Origin: Varibaculum timonense_A
GTDB taxonomy: Bacteria; Actinomycetota; Actinomycetes; Actinomycetales; Actinomycetaceae
Assembly: GCF_027694345.1 (NCBI RefSeq)
Contig: NZ_JAQEVU010000004.1
Span: 173,087 to 237,086, forward strand
Direction of reading: 5' to 3'
Length of the DNA: 64,000 bases
Part shown: in pieces, positions 15,459 through 24,012 of the stretch
How positions within the stretch are numbered: the stretch's first letter is position 1
How the letters are laid out: each line of letters starts with the position of its first letter
Program-made: the position numbers and the translations under genes
Notes under the pieces: model-generated
What the model was told of the DNA's origin: nothing
The model's database searches: none
Seen by the model: the letters and a program-made list of their open reading frames with translations, nothing else

Positions 15459-16244
15459 TTACTTTTTCCGCTTTTTGTTGAAGAGCCTAGTTAGGCTGCC
15501 ACCGCTCCGTATCCAATCATTGAACGCAGATATGCCTACTGCCAAAAGATAAAGCCCAATCAGCGCCGACATTTGCACAATCATCGGCCAGGCGGTAGGT
15601 AGGGGATTGGCGATTGCCGAAAAAACAGCGGCCAGTACCACTGCCCACCGCCAACCTTTCAACATACTTTTAGCTTTCATTACTCCCGCAAAGTTCAGCG
15701 CCACCAAGATTTCGGGAGCCAGGCAAGAAAGCCCGAAAGCTAAAACCATTCGCATAAAGAAGGTGATATAGGAATCCGCCCGCAACAGCATTACCGCGCC
15801 CTCTGGGGTGAAAGAATTAAGGATTGCTACCGCCTTGGGGATAATCCAAATACCGGATAAAGCGCCCCCACTGAAAAGTAAAAGACCAGTTAAACCGAAA
15901 GCTACGATATAGATTTTTTCTTTTCGCTTCAGCCCCGGAGAGATAAACGCTCCTATTTGAAAAATCCACCAGGGAGCAGAAATTAATACTCCCAGCCACA
16001 GGGAAACCTGAATCCGCAAATCAAATGCGGCACCGATAGTCTGAAAGTTTAGTTGCGGTGCCTGTTCGCTGACGGAACGCAATGGCTCTTGCATCCAATT
16101 CAAGGTGGGGGTAACTAAAAACCACCCTCCGATTGAGGCTACAAAGATACCTAATAGCGCTAGAAGTAAGCGTTTACGCAGTTCCAGCAGGTGTTCGCTT
16201 ACCCGCATACGGGCTTGCGGATTGGTCTTTTTTTGTCCCGGCAT
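15459..16244 (-). CDS. tatC: Sec-independent protein translocase TatC
   Basis: This 261-residue protein with six membrane helices is the twin-arginine signal receptor of the Tat export system. The N-terminal signature RVSEHLLELRKRLLLALLG (around residues 13-31) contains the conserved HLxELRxR. Later segments include FQIGAFISPGLKRKEK and the Phe-Gly-Leu-Ser region FGLSCLAPEILVALNFAGV. It follows tatA on the same strand with a 16-nt gap, so the two form an operon. No tatB is visible. In actinobacteria it is often elsewhere. Confidence 0.95.
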   Translation of the reverse strand: MPGQKKTNPQARMRVSEHLLELRKRLLLALLGIFVASIGGWFLVTPTLNWMQEPLRSVSEQAPQLNFQTIGAAFDLRIQVSLWLGVLISAPWWIFQIGAFISPGLKRKEKIYIVAFGLTGLLLFSGGALSGIWIIPKAVAILNSFTPEGAVMLLRADSYITFFMRMVLAFGLSCLAPEILVALNFAGVMKAKSMLKGWRWAVVLAAVFSAIANPLPTAWPMIVQMSALIGLYLLAVGISAFNDWIRSGGSLTRLFNKKRKK

Positions 16245-16260
16245 AGAGGGCGAGGGGGGG

Positions 16261-16545
16261 CTATTTGTTTTCCGGTGGATTGGCTATTTCCGTTTGTTCA
16301 TTCGGGGTTTGAGAGGACGAGGGGGAAGCTGCACCAGGAGAGCTAGCGGGGGGTGCGGCGGGGATTTGCGGGTTCTGAGGTTCTGCCGCTACTTGCTTGT
16401 TACTGCTATCTTCGCTGAGGTCAGAAAGTTCCGACTTGAGAACTTTTGCAGATTTGCCGATATTGCGGGCAATATCAGGCAGTTTGGAAGCTCCAAAAAT
16501 GATAATCAACACGAGTAACAGAATCAGAATGTGTACGGGTCGCAC
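16261..16545 (-). CDS. tatA: Twin-arginine translocase subunit TatA/TatE
   Basis: This 94-residue protein has one N-terminal membrane helix (HILILLLVLIIIFGASKLPDIARNIGKSAK, the helix followed by the conserved FGxxKLP hinge), an amphipathic helix, and an acidic/Pro-Ala-rich tail. It would oligomerise to form the Tat export pore with TatC. The start is ATG 16545 (MRPVHI). Actinobacterial tatA genes next to tatC are usual. Confidence 0.93.
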   Translation of the reverse strand: MRPVHILILLLVLIIIFGASKLPDIARNIGKSAKVLKSELSDLSEDSSNKQVAAEPQNPQIPAAPPASSPGAASPSSSQTPNEQTEIANPPENK

Positions 16546-16709
16546 GGCGGTATCCGTCCCTTCATTACTAGGTCATTTCAATAAAGAATCTTCCCTAATT
16601 GTAGCGGGCTGAGAAGCCAAATAGGTTGCTGAATTGAAAATAGTTGAAAGTTTCGGGTTCTGTCCGATACTCCCATACTTAGGAAGCTGGGGGATTAACT
16701 CTCCTATAA

Positions 16710-16739
16710 GACCTGCAAAATACCTGCCATTTGTAGGTC
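16710..16739. repeat. Short inverted repeat in tatA-sirtuin intergenic region
   Basis: GACCTGCAAA and TTTGTAGGTC pair as a 10-bp stem (one G-U) around a 10-nt loop, about 94 nt upstream of the sirtuin gene. It could be an operator or part of a 5' UTR. Nothing else is evident in 16546-16832. Confidence 0.3.
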
Positions 16740-16832
16740 GAAACTAAACCGAAAGTTTCTAAAAGCTGTTAATCGGCTTCTTCCGAGGTGTTCGTCCTCT
16801 AAACGGGGTAATCTGAGGGCGGGAGGCAAAAC

Positions 16833-17678
16833 GTGAGCGAGTTCATTACTGATGAAAAAGCAGGAGCCCTGGCCATTGCCGATTTGATGGCGGGCAAGAA
16901 AACAATTGTGGTTGCGGGGGCAGGGATGTCCACCGATGCGGGGATTCCGGATTATCGTGGCACCGGTTCGTCGGGAATGCCTACCGTAGATATGGATCAG
17001 TTTTTAGGCGAGCTTTATTGGCGCAAATGGGTGTGGCGCCGCAACCAGGAAACCTGGAAAACTGTGGCGCGGCTGCAGCCTACTCCCGGACATCGGGCTT
17101 TAGCACGCCTAGAGGACGCGGGGCTGGTTAATTGCATCGCCACCCAAAACGTAGATGGCTTAGACCGCAAAGCAGGTTGTAAGAATGTGCAGCTGCTGCA
17201 TGGCAGTTTCGAGGAAGTGCAATGTCTAGGCTGCAAAGCAGTGTTTTCACGTGAGTATATTGACCTCCAGCTGCGTAAACTTAATCCGGATGTAAAGGAT
17301 GACCCTGACCCCAAAAATGTGGCAGTCCTGGCGGCGGCCGATGAGCAGGCGGCGCGTGCCTGCCAGTTTAACCTGCTTTCCTGTCCGCGCTGTGGCGGGA
17401 TTATTAAACCTGGAATCGTCTTTTTCGGAGAGTCCCTACCCGGCGAGGCGATAGAGCGTTCTTTTGCAGCGGCGCGGGAAGCCGATGTGGTGCTGGCGGT
17501 GGGAACTTCCTTGGCTGTTTTAACTGGGCTGTGGGTGTTGCGGGAAGCCTGGGGGACTGGAGCGAAAGTGGCGGTGATTAATCGCGGAGCTACTGCCGCT
17601 GATTCTCTGGCTGACGTGCGGGTATCTGGAGGTTCCTCGCAAGTCTTAGAGCTGATAGCTTCCCAGCTATTGGATTAG
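16833..17678 (+). CDS. Sir2-family NAD-dependent protein deacylase (sirtuin)
   Basis: This 281-residue protein starts at GTG 16833 behind GGGAGGC. Sirtuin motifs in order: VAGAGMSTDAGIPDYRG (NAD site), CIATQNVDGLDRKAG, and LLHGSFEEVQCLGC with the catalytic His. Zn-binding CxxC pairs are CLGC and CPRC. GIVFFGESLP and LAVGTSLAV follow. It removes acyl groups from lysines, consuming NAD and yielding nicotinamide. A long insertion between the Zn pairs (VKDDPDPKNVAVLAAADEQ) matches the actinobacterial class. It is a single-gene unit with no coupled neighbour. Confidence 0.94.
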   Translation: MSEFITDEKAGALAIADLMAGKKTIVVAGAGMSTDAGIPDYRGTGSSGMPTVDMDQFLGELYWRKWVWRRNQETWKTVARLQPTPGHRALARLEDAGLVNCIATQNVDGLDRKAGCKNVQLLHGSFEEVQCLGCKAVFSREYIDLQLRKLNPDVKDDPDPKNVAVLAAADEQAARACQFNLLSCPRCGGIIKPGIVFFGESLPGEAIERSFAAAREADVVLAVGTSLAVLTGLWVLREAWGTGAKVAVINRGATAADSLADVRVSGGSSQVLELIASQLLD

Positions 17679-17741
17679 CTCACGGTGTTACCTGGGGTTT
17701 TCCGGTGCTGAGGGCATGGTTGCCACGGCAGCCTATAAATG

Positions 17742-17795
17742 CCTAGAGTCGGTTTCACGCGCTCCCTCCTGCGCATATGTGAAACCGACTCTAGG
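17742..17795. repeat. Perfect 17-bp inverted repeat with 20-nt loop
   Basis: CCTAGAGTCGGTTTCAC (17742-17758) and GTGAAACCGACTCTAGG (17779-17795) are exact reverse complements. The loop itself starts and ends with GCGC-type sequence. There is no downstream T-run. It sits in the 350-nt gap between the sirtuin and MenE-like genes and may act as a sirtuin transcript terminator or a regulatory hairpin. Confidence 0.5.
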
Positions 17796-18029
17796 TTGTA
17801 GTTTAGGGGGTTATCTTGACACACGTTCCCCTAAAATAGCCGGAGCGACCGGCTCTCTTCAGTATACCTGAAAAATAAAAGAAACCTAATCTTTTATAAT
17901 GTGTCACGAACCATATTTTGTTTCCATGTGGCAGTTTTAGCTAGTTATTTGGCTACGCTGCTTTAAGAGCTCTAAGTTAATAACAGGCTAGAATAACTGT
18001 CGATACAACTTTACTTTCAGGAAGTCGCA

Positions 18030-19775
18030 ATGGAAATCCTTTCTCCTTTTCATTACCTGCCGATAGGTGATTCCCCGGCGGATGTCTCAACGCTACTTTC
18101 GGCGCTAGCCAAACTTATAGGAAGCAAAGAAAGCTCCTCCGCCGTTACTTCCCAAAACCCTCGCCGCGCCTCCGTCAAGGTAAGACAGGTTCTTTTCCCA
18201 TTTCCTCAAAACGCGGCATTTCCTGCTGAACTTCAAGAATATGAGACTCGGCGTAAAGCGCTGCCTGAATCAGCGGTATTAGCTTTATCAGCGCCCGCCA
18301 CCGCCTCGGTTATCTGCTACTCGCAACTTGCTATTAAAACTATGGCTGATGCGGTTAATGCGGCGGTAGGTAGACCAGGTAGATGGATATTAGCCACCCC
18401 GGCAACTGAAATTGACGGGATTATGACTCTCGCGCGCGCTATCGCGGTTGGTATCCCGCCAATTATTGCAGCCAAAACCCGACCTGCCAGCGCCAAAGAG
18501 ATACTTCGTGCGGTAGAAAGAGCGAAAGACCGTTCTAGTCGGGATGAAGCACCCATCTATATGCAGATTACAAAAACCCAGTTGGGGGAGCTATTAGAAA
18601 TTCCTCCGGCTGAGCGCGCTGACCTTCAGGCAGTATCTTCTCTGATGGTTACCGGTTTAACCAGCCACGACCTCCTGGCGCGGGCGGCTAAAGAAGCCGG
18701 TATTGAGATTGTTAAAGCCTACGGAATTCCTGAATCATGCGGGATATGCGTCCTGGAGGGACAGCCAGTCGCGGGAGTTCATGTCGCAACTATCGGGGAT
18801 AGGATTTGGCTTTCCGGGATATGCATGATGCTCGGCTACCTGGGTACACCGGGCGAGGTTGATTTTGTTTCCCGAGGACGCAAACGTTGGCTTCGCTCTA
18901 AAGATGCCGGTCATATGCGCGGGCCTCGTCTGGAAGTTGATGGGCGGTTACGGGATGTAATCTCTAGTGCGGGCATACGTATCCAAGCTTCCCTAGTAGA
19001 GCGAGTTATTCGCGATTTGCCGCAAGTCGAACAGGTGGTGGTAGTTGGGGTTCCCGATTCCAAATGGGGTTCCTTGGTGACCGCCGTAATCGAACCGGCA
19101 GCTGATGTTGCTCGCCAGCTCCTAAATCCCCAGCATAATCTGGAAGTTAAATCCGAAAACTCACCTCTGTTCTCTCAGCAACCAAAAGTCAAGGTTGATT
19201 CCGAGAAGGTTCGAAAATTAGCGGGTCTACCCGCTGAAGGGGAAGAAGATTCCTCTGCGCAGCTAACCCCCCTAGAGGCAGCAATGGCTGCCATGGCAGC
19301 CAAAATCAGGGGAGCCGATGTCGATGTGGTTGCTGCCGCCGAGACTGGACAGTTACCAGCGGGAATCTACGAGGTAGCTCGGGGTACAGCGAACCCTACG
19401 GAACAGGGAGAAATATATTTCCCCACCGCCAATAGTGGGCAAGCAGCCTCAGTGGGATTACCTGAGGACTTGGACGGTGATATGGAGGAAATGGAGATTG
19501 CGGCGGCAAAGATACCGGCAGATACGCAACGCGGTGACCGAGGCGATTACCCTCATAAATCAACTATTCCGACCGAGGACGAATCAGAACCTTCTACAGA
19601 TTTAGCTATGCTGGTACGTTCGCTGGTTACCGGGCAGCTCGACCGGGCACACGCTCCGCGCGCCCTCGTTCTGGTAGACAAAATCCCGCTCGACCTGAAA
19701 GGAAACCCAGATCGCGGTGCCTGTCGGGACTTGGCGGCGCGCCGGGTAGCAGCCGGGGAAGCCTGGATTAGATAG
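18030..19775 (+). CDS. MenE-like acyl-adenylate-forming protein, degenerate motifs
   Basis: This 581-residue protein resembles o-succinylbenzoate-CoA ligase (menaquinone synthesis) and sits 103 nt before menA. Adenylating-domain landmarks remain: YGIPES (231-236, usually YGxTE), LGYLGTPGE near 269-276, and the hinge GRLRDVI near 305-311. Others are lost. The Ser/Thr/Gly-rich P-loop is replaced around 82-96 by AVLALSAPATASVIC. The C-terminal GK catalytic-lysine motif reads IPLDLKGNPDR. An acidic Ala/Glu-rich insertion of about 170 residues (roughly 360-530) splits the small C-terminal domain. The location argues for a menaquinone role, but the active site looks impaired. It may instead be a diverged or regulatory homologue. 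Confidence 0.7.
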   Translation: MEILSPFHYLPIGDSPADVSTLLSALAKLIGSKESSSAVTSQNPRRASVKVRQVLFPFPQNAAFPAELQEYETRRKALPESAVLALSAPATASVICYSQLAIKTMADAVNAAVGRPGRWILATPATEIDGIMTLARAIAVGIPPIIAAKTRPASAKEILRAVERAKDRSSRDEAPIYMQITKTQLGELLEIPPAERADLQAVSSLMVTGLTSHDLLARAAKEAGIEIVKAYGIPESCGICVLEGQPVAGVHVATIGDRIWLSGICMMLGYLGTPGEVDFVSRGRKRWLRSKDAGHMRGPRLEVDGRLRDVISSAGIRIQASLVERVIRDLPQVEQVVVVGVPDSKWGSLVTAVIEPAADVARQLLNPQHNLEVKSENSPLFSQQPKVKVDSEKVRKLAGLPAEGEEDSSAQLTPLEAAMAAMAAKIRGADVDVVAAAETGQLPAGIYEVARGTANPTEQGEIYFPTANSGQAASVGLPEDLDGDMEEMEIAAAKIPADTQRGDRGDYPHKSTIPTEDESEPSTDLAMLVRSLVTGQLDRAHAPRALVLVDKIPLDLKGNPDRGACRDLAARRVAAGEAWIR

Positions 19776-19878
19776 CCCCAAAAGGGGACAGCCACCTGTG
19801 CAAAGGACGCGCATTAACGTTGGGTGCGTGAATATACGAGACTTAAATCGGAATTTAAAGAAAGGAATCTAGTAATCC

Positions 19879-20769
19879 ATGGCTACTGGTTCGCAATGGA
19901 TTGAAGCTGCCCGTCCTAAAACTCTGCCCGCGTCCTTAGCGCCGGTAGTAATGGGAATAGGGGCGGCTATTGGTTTGCAGCAAGCCTCGATAGGTAAATC
20001 TCTGCTCGCCCTACTGGTCGCGTTATCTTTCCAGGTGGGAGTGAACTTCTCTAATGATTATTCCGATGGGATTCGCGGAACTGACTCGAGCGGGAAACGG
20101 GTTGGCCCTACCCGCCTTACCGGGCAGGGCTTAGCTACCCCCAAAGCGGTACTAGCCGCCGCTATCAGCTGCTATTTTTTGGCGGCAATATCTGGTTTGG
20201 GGCTGTGTATTTGGTCAGGAAGCTACCTGTTGATTCTGCTCGGAGCCTTGGCGGTGCTAGCAGCCTGGTTCTATACCGGTGGCAAACATCCCTACGGCTA
20301 TCTGCCTGGGATTTCAGAACTCATGGTATTTGCTTTCTTTGGCTTATTAGCGACCGAGGGCACTATTTGGGTGCAAACCGCCTCTCTTCCTTGGCGTACC
20401 TGGGCAGCGGCCAGCGGGATCGGGCTGCTTTCTTGCGCATTGCTATTAGTAAACAATCTTCGCGATATTGCTGGCGATCGCCAAAGCGGAAAAAATACGC
20501 TAGCGGTGAAGTTGGGGGATAAGACCTCAAGATACCTGTTCGCTATCTACCTCTATGGGGCACTGATTTTGGGGGTAGTCTCATTTAATCTTCGCTGGAT
20601 TGCAATAGTGTTCGGCGTGGTAATGGCGATTTTGATGAGTCTGGCAATGGCAACAGTCTTGCGTGGGGCTAGCGGAAAAGAACTAATAAAAACCCTGAAA
20701 CAAGTGGGGCAAATCACCTTAATCTATGGAGTGGCGATTGGTTTAGGCTGGGCCTATCTGGGGCTATAG
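19879..20769 (+). CDS. menA: 1,4-dihydroxy-2-naphthoate polyprenyltransferase
   Basis: This 296-residue UbiA-family membrane enzyme attaches the prenyl chain to DHNA to give demethylmenaquinone. N-terminal WIEAARPKTLPASLAPVVMG is the MenA start signature. The first Asp-rich prenyl-diphosphate/Mg site is VNFSNDYSDGIRGTD (about 54-68) and the second is LLVNNLRDIAGDRQSGKNTLA (about 193-213). Some eight membrane helices are present. It abuts the PLDc_N gene (GTG directly after its stop) and follows the MenE-like gene, so these three may form an operon. Confidence 0.95.
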   Translation: MATGSQWIEAARPKTLPASLAPVVMGIGAAIGLQQASIGKSLLALLVALSFQVGVNFSNDYSDGIRGTDSSGKRVGPTRLTGQGLATPKAVLAAAISCYFLAAISGLGLCIWSGSYLLILLGALAVLAAWFYTGGKHPYGYLPGISELMVFAFFGLLATEGTIWVQTASLPWRTWAAASGIGLLSCALLLVNNLRDIAGDRQSGKNTLAVKLGDKTSRYLFAIYLYGALILGVVSFNLRWIAIVFGVVMAILMSLAMATVLRGASGKELIKTLKQVGQITLIYGVAIGLGWAYLGL

Positions 20770-21345
20770 GTGGCTAAAAGCTCGGTTGTTGCTAGGCTTG
20801 AGAACATGGTTGCGGTAGTTATTACCCTGGTACAAATTCTGCTAGCCGTGTATGCGCTGGTGGACTGCTTACGCACAGCTAAAACAGATTTACCTGGGAG
20901 GCTGCCACGGGCATTCTGGTTGCTAATAATTATTCTGTTACCGTTACTAGGCCCCTTAGCTTGGATTGTCATTTCCTGGGCTAGCAAAGCCGAAACCTCT
21001 GATGGAAGAGTCGAAATCCCTAAAAATCCGCTAGAAATCTTCCGGGGTGGCGCCGAGCGTTCCGAATCGCGCGAACCGGAGATACCGCAAGCTCCTGATG
21101 ATAACCCCGATTTCCTGTTCTCGATTGAGGCAAAAATGCGGCGGGAACGTCTGGCACGCGAGGCGGAAGAAGAAGCAAAAAAACGTGCCACGAAAAACCA
21201 ACCCCCTGTTGCTAACGACCAAAAATCCACCGGTAGCATTGAAGATAGCATTGCGAGTGAGGATATAGCTCCCACGCCGGAAGGTGAGGAGGGCGAGACC
21301 AATCCGGGCAGCAACCCTCCGGAAGAAGCGTCCTCCCCGGAATAA
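20770..21345 (+). CDS. PLDc_N-domain membrane protein
   Basis: This 191-residue protein starts at GTG 20770, directly after the menA stop. Two N-terminal membrane helices (MVAVVITLVQILLAVYALVDCL; RAFWLLIIILLPLLGPLAWIVI) with the motif DC...LPR.FW form the short PLDc_N domain, known from the N-termini of cardiolipin synthases and as stand-alone actinobacterial proteins of unknown role. The remainder is a charged, acidic cytosolic tail with a coiled-coil-like stretch (AKMRRERLAREAEEEAKKR) and a Pro/Glu-rich end. No catalytic HKD motif is present, so it is not a phospholipase. Confidence 0.8.
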   Translation: MAKSSVVARLENMVAVVITLVQILLAVYALVDCLRTAKTDLPGRLPRAFWLLIIILLPLLGPLAWIVISWASKAETSDGRVEIPKNPLEIFRGGAERSESREPEIPQAPDDNPDFLFSIEAKMRRERLAREAEEEAKKRATKNQPPVANDQKSTGSIEDSIASEDIAPTPEGEEGETNPGSNPPEEASSPE

Positions 21346-21416
21346 AGCTCTACCGCTTCAACTTGGCTACATTCCTAGAGGGTAGCCCGATAAAGATAAA
21401 TCCAGCTAGGCAGGGT

Positions 21417-22136
21417 CTAGTTACCTTGATTTAAAGCGGCAGCCGAAGTGCCAGGCACCATATCGCTGGCGCGAGCGAGCAAAGGCGCTGCCGGTTCACA
21501 ATAATCCAAAGAAATCAAGGTATTACCAAGGAACGTCAGAGAAGTCAGAGAAGCGAGGGAGCATTGACGCCGGTTAGGCAAATGTGCAAGCGGGCGACCC
21601 TCCACAAAAAGGCGAAAAGCCCAGATAGGAAGCTGGTGAGATACCAGCAAGATTTCCCGGATCTGCGAACCATCATCCGAGTGTCCCAAGCGGGAAGAAT
21701 CCTTAATCGGTGAATGTAAAGCTGAACGCACCGCCTCCCTAACCCTACTGGCTTGAACCGCATAAGGCTCACACCAAGACGGACGCAGCACATTACGGTA
21801 ACGAGGCCAGTTCCGCGGATGAAACAGGGCGGCGCGGTTGCCATTGACCACTTCGCCCTCAAACATATTCATAGATTCGAGCAGACGCTTGTCGGTGCTA
21901 ATCGGCAAATCAAACAGCTGGGAAGCCGGAGTAGCTGACTCTACTGCTCGCTCTAGAGGAGAAGAAATAATCGCCTCTAAATAAGCCCCTTTTTCCAATA
22001 GATATTCCGCGCTCATCTGCGCCATTTGCTTGCCCAAGTCGGTTAGATGGTAACCGGGTAAACGTCCATAAAGAACCCCGTCAGGATTATCCACTTCCCC
22101 GTGGCGCATTAAATGAATCGTGGTCAGCTTCTGCAT
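21417..22136 (-). CDS. Histidine phosphatase family protein
   Basis: About 239 residues from ATG 22136 (MQKLTTIHLMRHGEVDNPDG). The catalytic RHG sits near residue 11, followed by YGRLPGYHLTDLGKQMA, the conserved SSPLERAVESATPA, and a C-terminal ILLVSHQLPIW containing the second catalytic His. It is a phosphoglycerate-mutase-like phosphatase. Actinobacterial homologues act on various phosphoesters, and the substrate is not evident. A longer reading from 22193 would overlap the promoter of the divergent HAD gene and adds no family sequence, so I prefer the shorter start. Confidence 0.88.
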   Translation of the reverse strand: MQKLTTIHLMRHGEVDNPDGVLYGRLPGYHLTDLGKQMAQMSAEYLLEKGAYLEAIISSPLERAVESATPASQLFDLPISTDKRLLESMNMFEGEVVNGNRAALFHPRNWPRYRNVLRPSWCEPYAVQASRVREAVRSALHSPIKDSSRLGHSDDGSQIREILLVSHQLPIWAFRLFVEGRPLAHLPNRRQCSLASLTSLTFLGNTLISLDYCEPAAPLLARASDMVPGTSAAALNQGN

Positions 22137-22210
22137 AGACACCACTCTAACAAACCAATCTTGCATAAGACTGGGTGCGAGGAGCGCCGCCAAATAGGTA
22201 GGGTAGAGAC

Positions 22211-22960
22211 GTGAAAGCGAAACCGAGAGTAGCAGCCTTCTTTGATGTAGACGAAACCGTAATTCGGGGAGCCAGCTCTTGGATACTCACTCGCGAATTG
22301 TTCCGCCACCGATTCTTTGGGGTATCTGACCTGTTCTTCGCAGCACGTCACGCTTTCATGTACGTTGTGCTAGGGGAAGATCAAAATCGTATTGAACATG
22401 TAAAAAATCGAGCTTTGCGAGTAATGGCAGGACATTCACGCCAAGAGATAATGGCAATCTCTGAGCAGGTATGCGATTTATTAGAGAAAAAACTGTTCCC
22501 TCAGGCGCAAGGGTTAATCAAACGCCATTTGGCTGCCGGTCACGATATTTGGTTGATTTCAGCCGCACCCGCAGAGCTACCGCAAATGTTGGCCGAGCGC
22601 CTGGGGCTAACCGGAGGTATCGGTACCCAGATTGCGGTTAAGGACGGTGTTTACCAACCACAGCTCGCATCTGAGCTAATGCATTCTCAAGGTAAACGAG
22701 AAACAGTAATAGCATTGGCTAAAGAACGTGGATACGACCTTACCCAATGTTTTGCCTATTCAGATTCCGATAATGATATGCCCCTGCTGACTTTAGTGGG
22801 TAAACCTTCGGCGATTAATCCTGATATTTGGTTGCGGGTGCGGGCATTTCAACGTGGCTGGCCGGTGATAGATTTTAGGCGTCGCTCGCGAATCAGCAAG
22901 ATTCTCCAAAAGGTTAAGGCTAGGCGGCGGGGACTGGAACTTAAAGGATTAGATCAATAG
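22211..22960 (+). CDS. HAD-IB family phosphatase (SerB-like)
   Basis: This 249-residue protein starts at GTG 22211. HAD motif I is FFDVDETVIRG (nucleophile Asp and acid Asp), motif II Ser is in WLISAAPAELP, and motif III/IV is CFAYSDSDNDMPLL. A helical cap lies between motifs I and II. The IB subclass includes phosphoserine and lipid phosphatases. The closest visible pattern is the actinobacterial HAD-IB hydrolase group often near lipid or quinone genes. A basic tail (RRRSRISKILQKVKARRRG) may contact membrane or nucleic acid. It lies 59 nt upstream of menG. Confidence 0.88.
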   Translation: MKAKPRVAAFFDVDETVIRGASSWILTRELFRHRFFGVSDLFFAARHAFMYVVLGEDQNRIEHVKNRALRVMAGHSRQEIMAISEQVCDLLEKKLFPQAQGLIKRHLAAGHDIWLISAAPAELPQMLAERLGLTGGIGTQIAVKDGVYQPQLASELMHSQGKRETVIALAKERGYDLTQCFAYSDSDNDMPLLTLVGKPSAINPDIWLRVRAFQRGWPVIDFRRRSRISKILQKVKARRRGLELKGLDQ

Positions 22961-23019
22961 CTGGAAACTGAGACTATTTCTGACTAACCTGGCAGATGTC
23001 CTATTTGGAAGGAATCATT

Positions 23020-23727
23020 TTGACTAACAACGATTCAAAGTTAGCGGCTGGTTTAGATAAGCAACCGGAGGAGGTCTCCGGAATGTTCGATCAGGTTGCC
23101 GCCCGTTATGACTTGACAAACGATTTTATGACTTTTGGGCAACACCGGATTTGGCGACGCTGCCTATCTAAAGTTGTAGCTGCGCGCCCAGGGCAGAAAG
23201 TTTTAGATATTGCGGCGGGTACCGGCACGTCCTCACTCAGTTTTTATCGCGCGGGAGCCGAGGTAACTTGTTGCGATTTTTCTCCCGGGATGGTGGCGGA
23301 GGGCAAAAAGCGACATCCGGAGCTCAACTTTATAGTTGCCGATGCCCATGATTTGCCCTTTTCTGACGAACAATTTGATACCGTTACCTGCTCTTTTGGG
23401 TTTAGGAATATGAATAATCCCGCGCTTGCTTTACAAGAGCTGGCGCGAGTTACGAAACCGGGTGGAAAGCTCGCGATTATGGAGTTTTCTACCCCTCCGT
23501 CGCCGTTTATTGCCAAAGCTTATGAGCTTTATATGCGAAACGTGCTGCCGGTAGCGGGTCGTCTAATTTCTTCAGATTCGGATGCCTACACCTACCTGTT
23601 TGACTCAATTTTGGATTGGCCAAATCAAGAAACCTTGGGAAAACTGATTCAGGAAAACGGCTGGGGTGAAGTCTCGTATCGCAATCTAACTTTAGGTGCG
23701 GTGGCGATTCATCGAGCCTATAAATAG
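23020..23727 (+). CDS. menG: Demethylmenaquinone methyltransferase
   Basis: About 235 residues. It methylates demethylmenaquinone with SAM as the last step of menaquinone synthesis. Motifs: KPEEV-like start then MFDQVAARYDLTNDFMTFGQHRIWRR, SAM motif I VLDIAAGTGTSSL, FIVADAHDLPFSDEQFDTVTCSFGFRNM, and LAIMEFSTPPSPF. I chose TTG 23020 because GGAAGGAA lies 5 nt before it and it gives the usual short N-terminus (LTNNDSK). ATG 22996 has no ribosome site. Also called UbiE in bacteria that make ubiquinone. Confidence 0.93.
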   Translation: MTNNDSKLAAGLDKQPEEVSGMFDQVAARYDLTNDFMTFGQHRIWRRCLSKVVAARPGQKVLDIAAGTGTSSLSFYRAGAEVTCCDFSPGMVAEGKKRHPELNFIVADAHDLPFSDEQFDTVTCSFGFRNMNNPALALQELARVTKPGGKLAIMEFSTPPSPFIAKAYELYMRNVLPVAGRLISSDSDAYTYLFDSILDWPNQETLGKLIQENGWGEVSYRNLTLGAVAIHRAYK

Positions 23728-24012
23728 GGCGGATAGCGGTTTTATACAAACGTGTAGAACCGTCAAGATAATCACCGCGATTAGGCACGCAGTTAGAATT
23801 AGGTAAGGAAGAACTTGCTTAATCGATTCGGGATTCTAATGAACAAAATAGTGGGATTTTCATTCTGCCAGCACAAATTGCTCTGACTTCAACCAGATAG
23901 GAAAGCAAGTTAGCCTAGTATGGGCGTGCGCAGCGTGCCTAAAACCTGGTTAAACTTGTTTAAGTCCATCTAGTCAAGAGGACGCCTACACTGCGGGAGG
24001 GGGCAAACCGGC

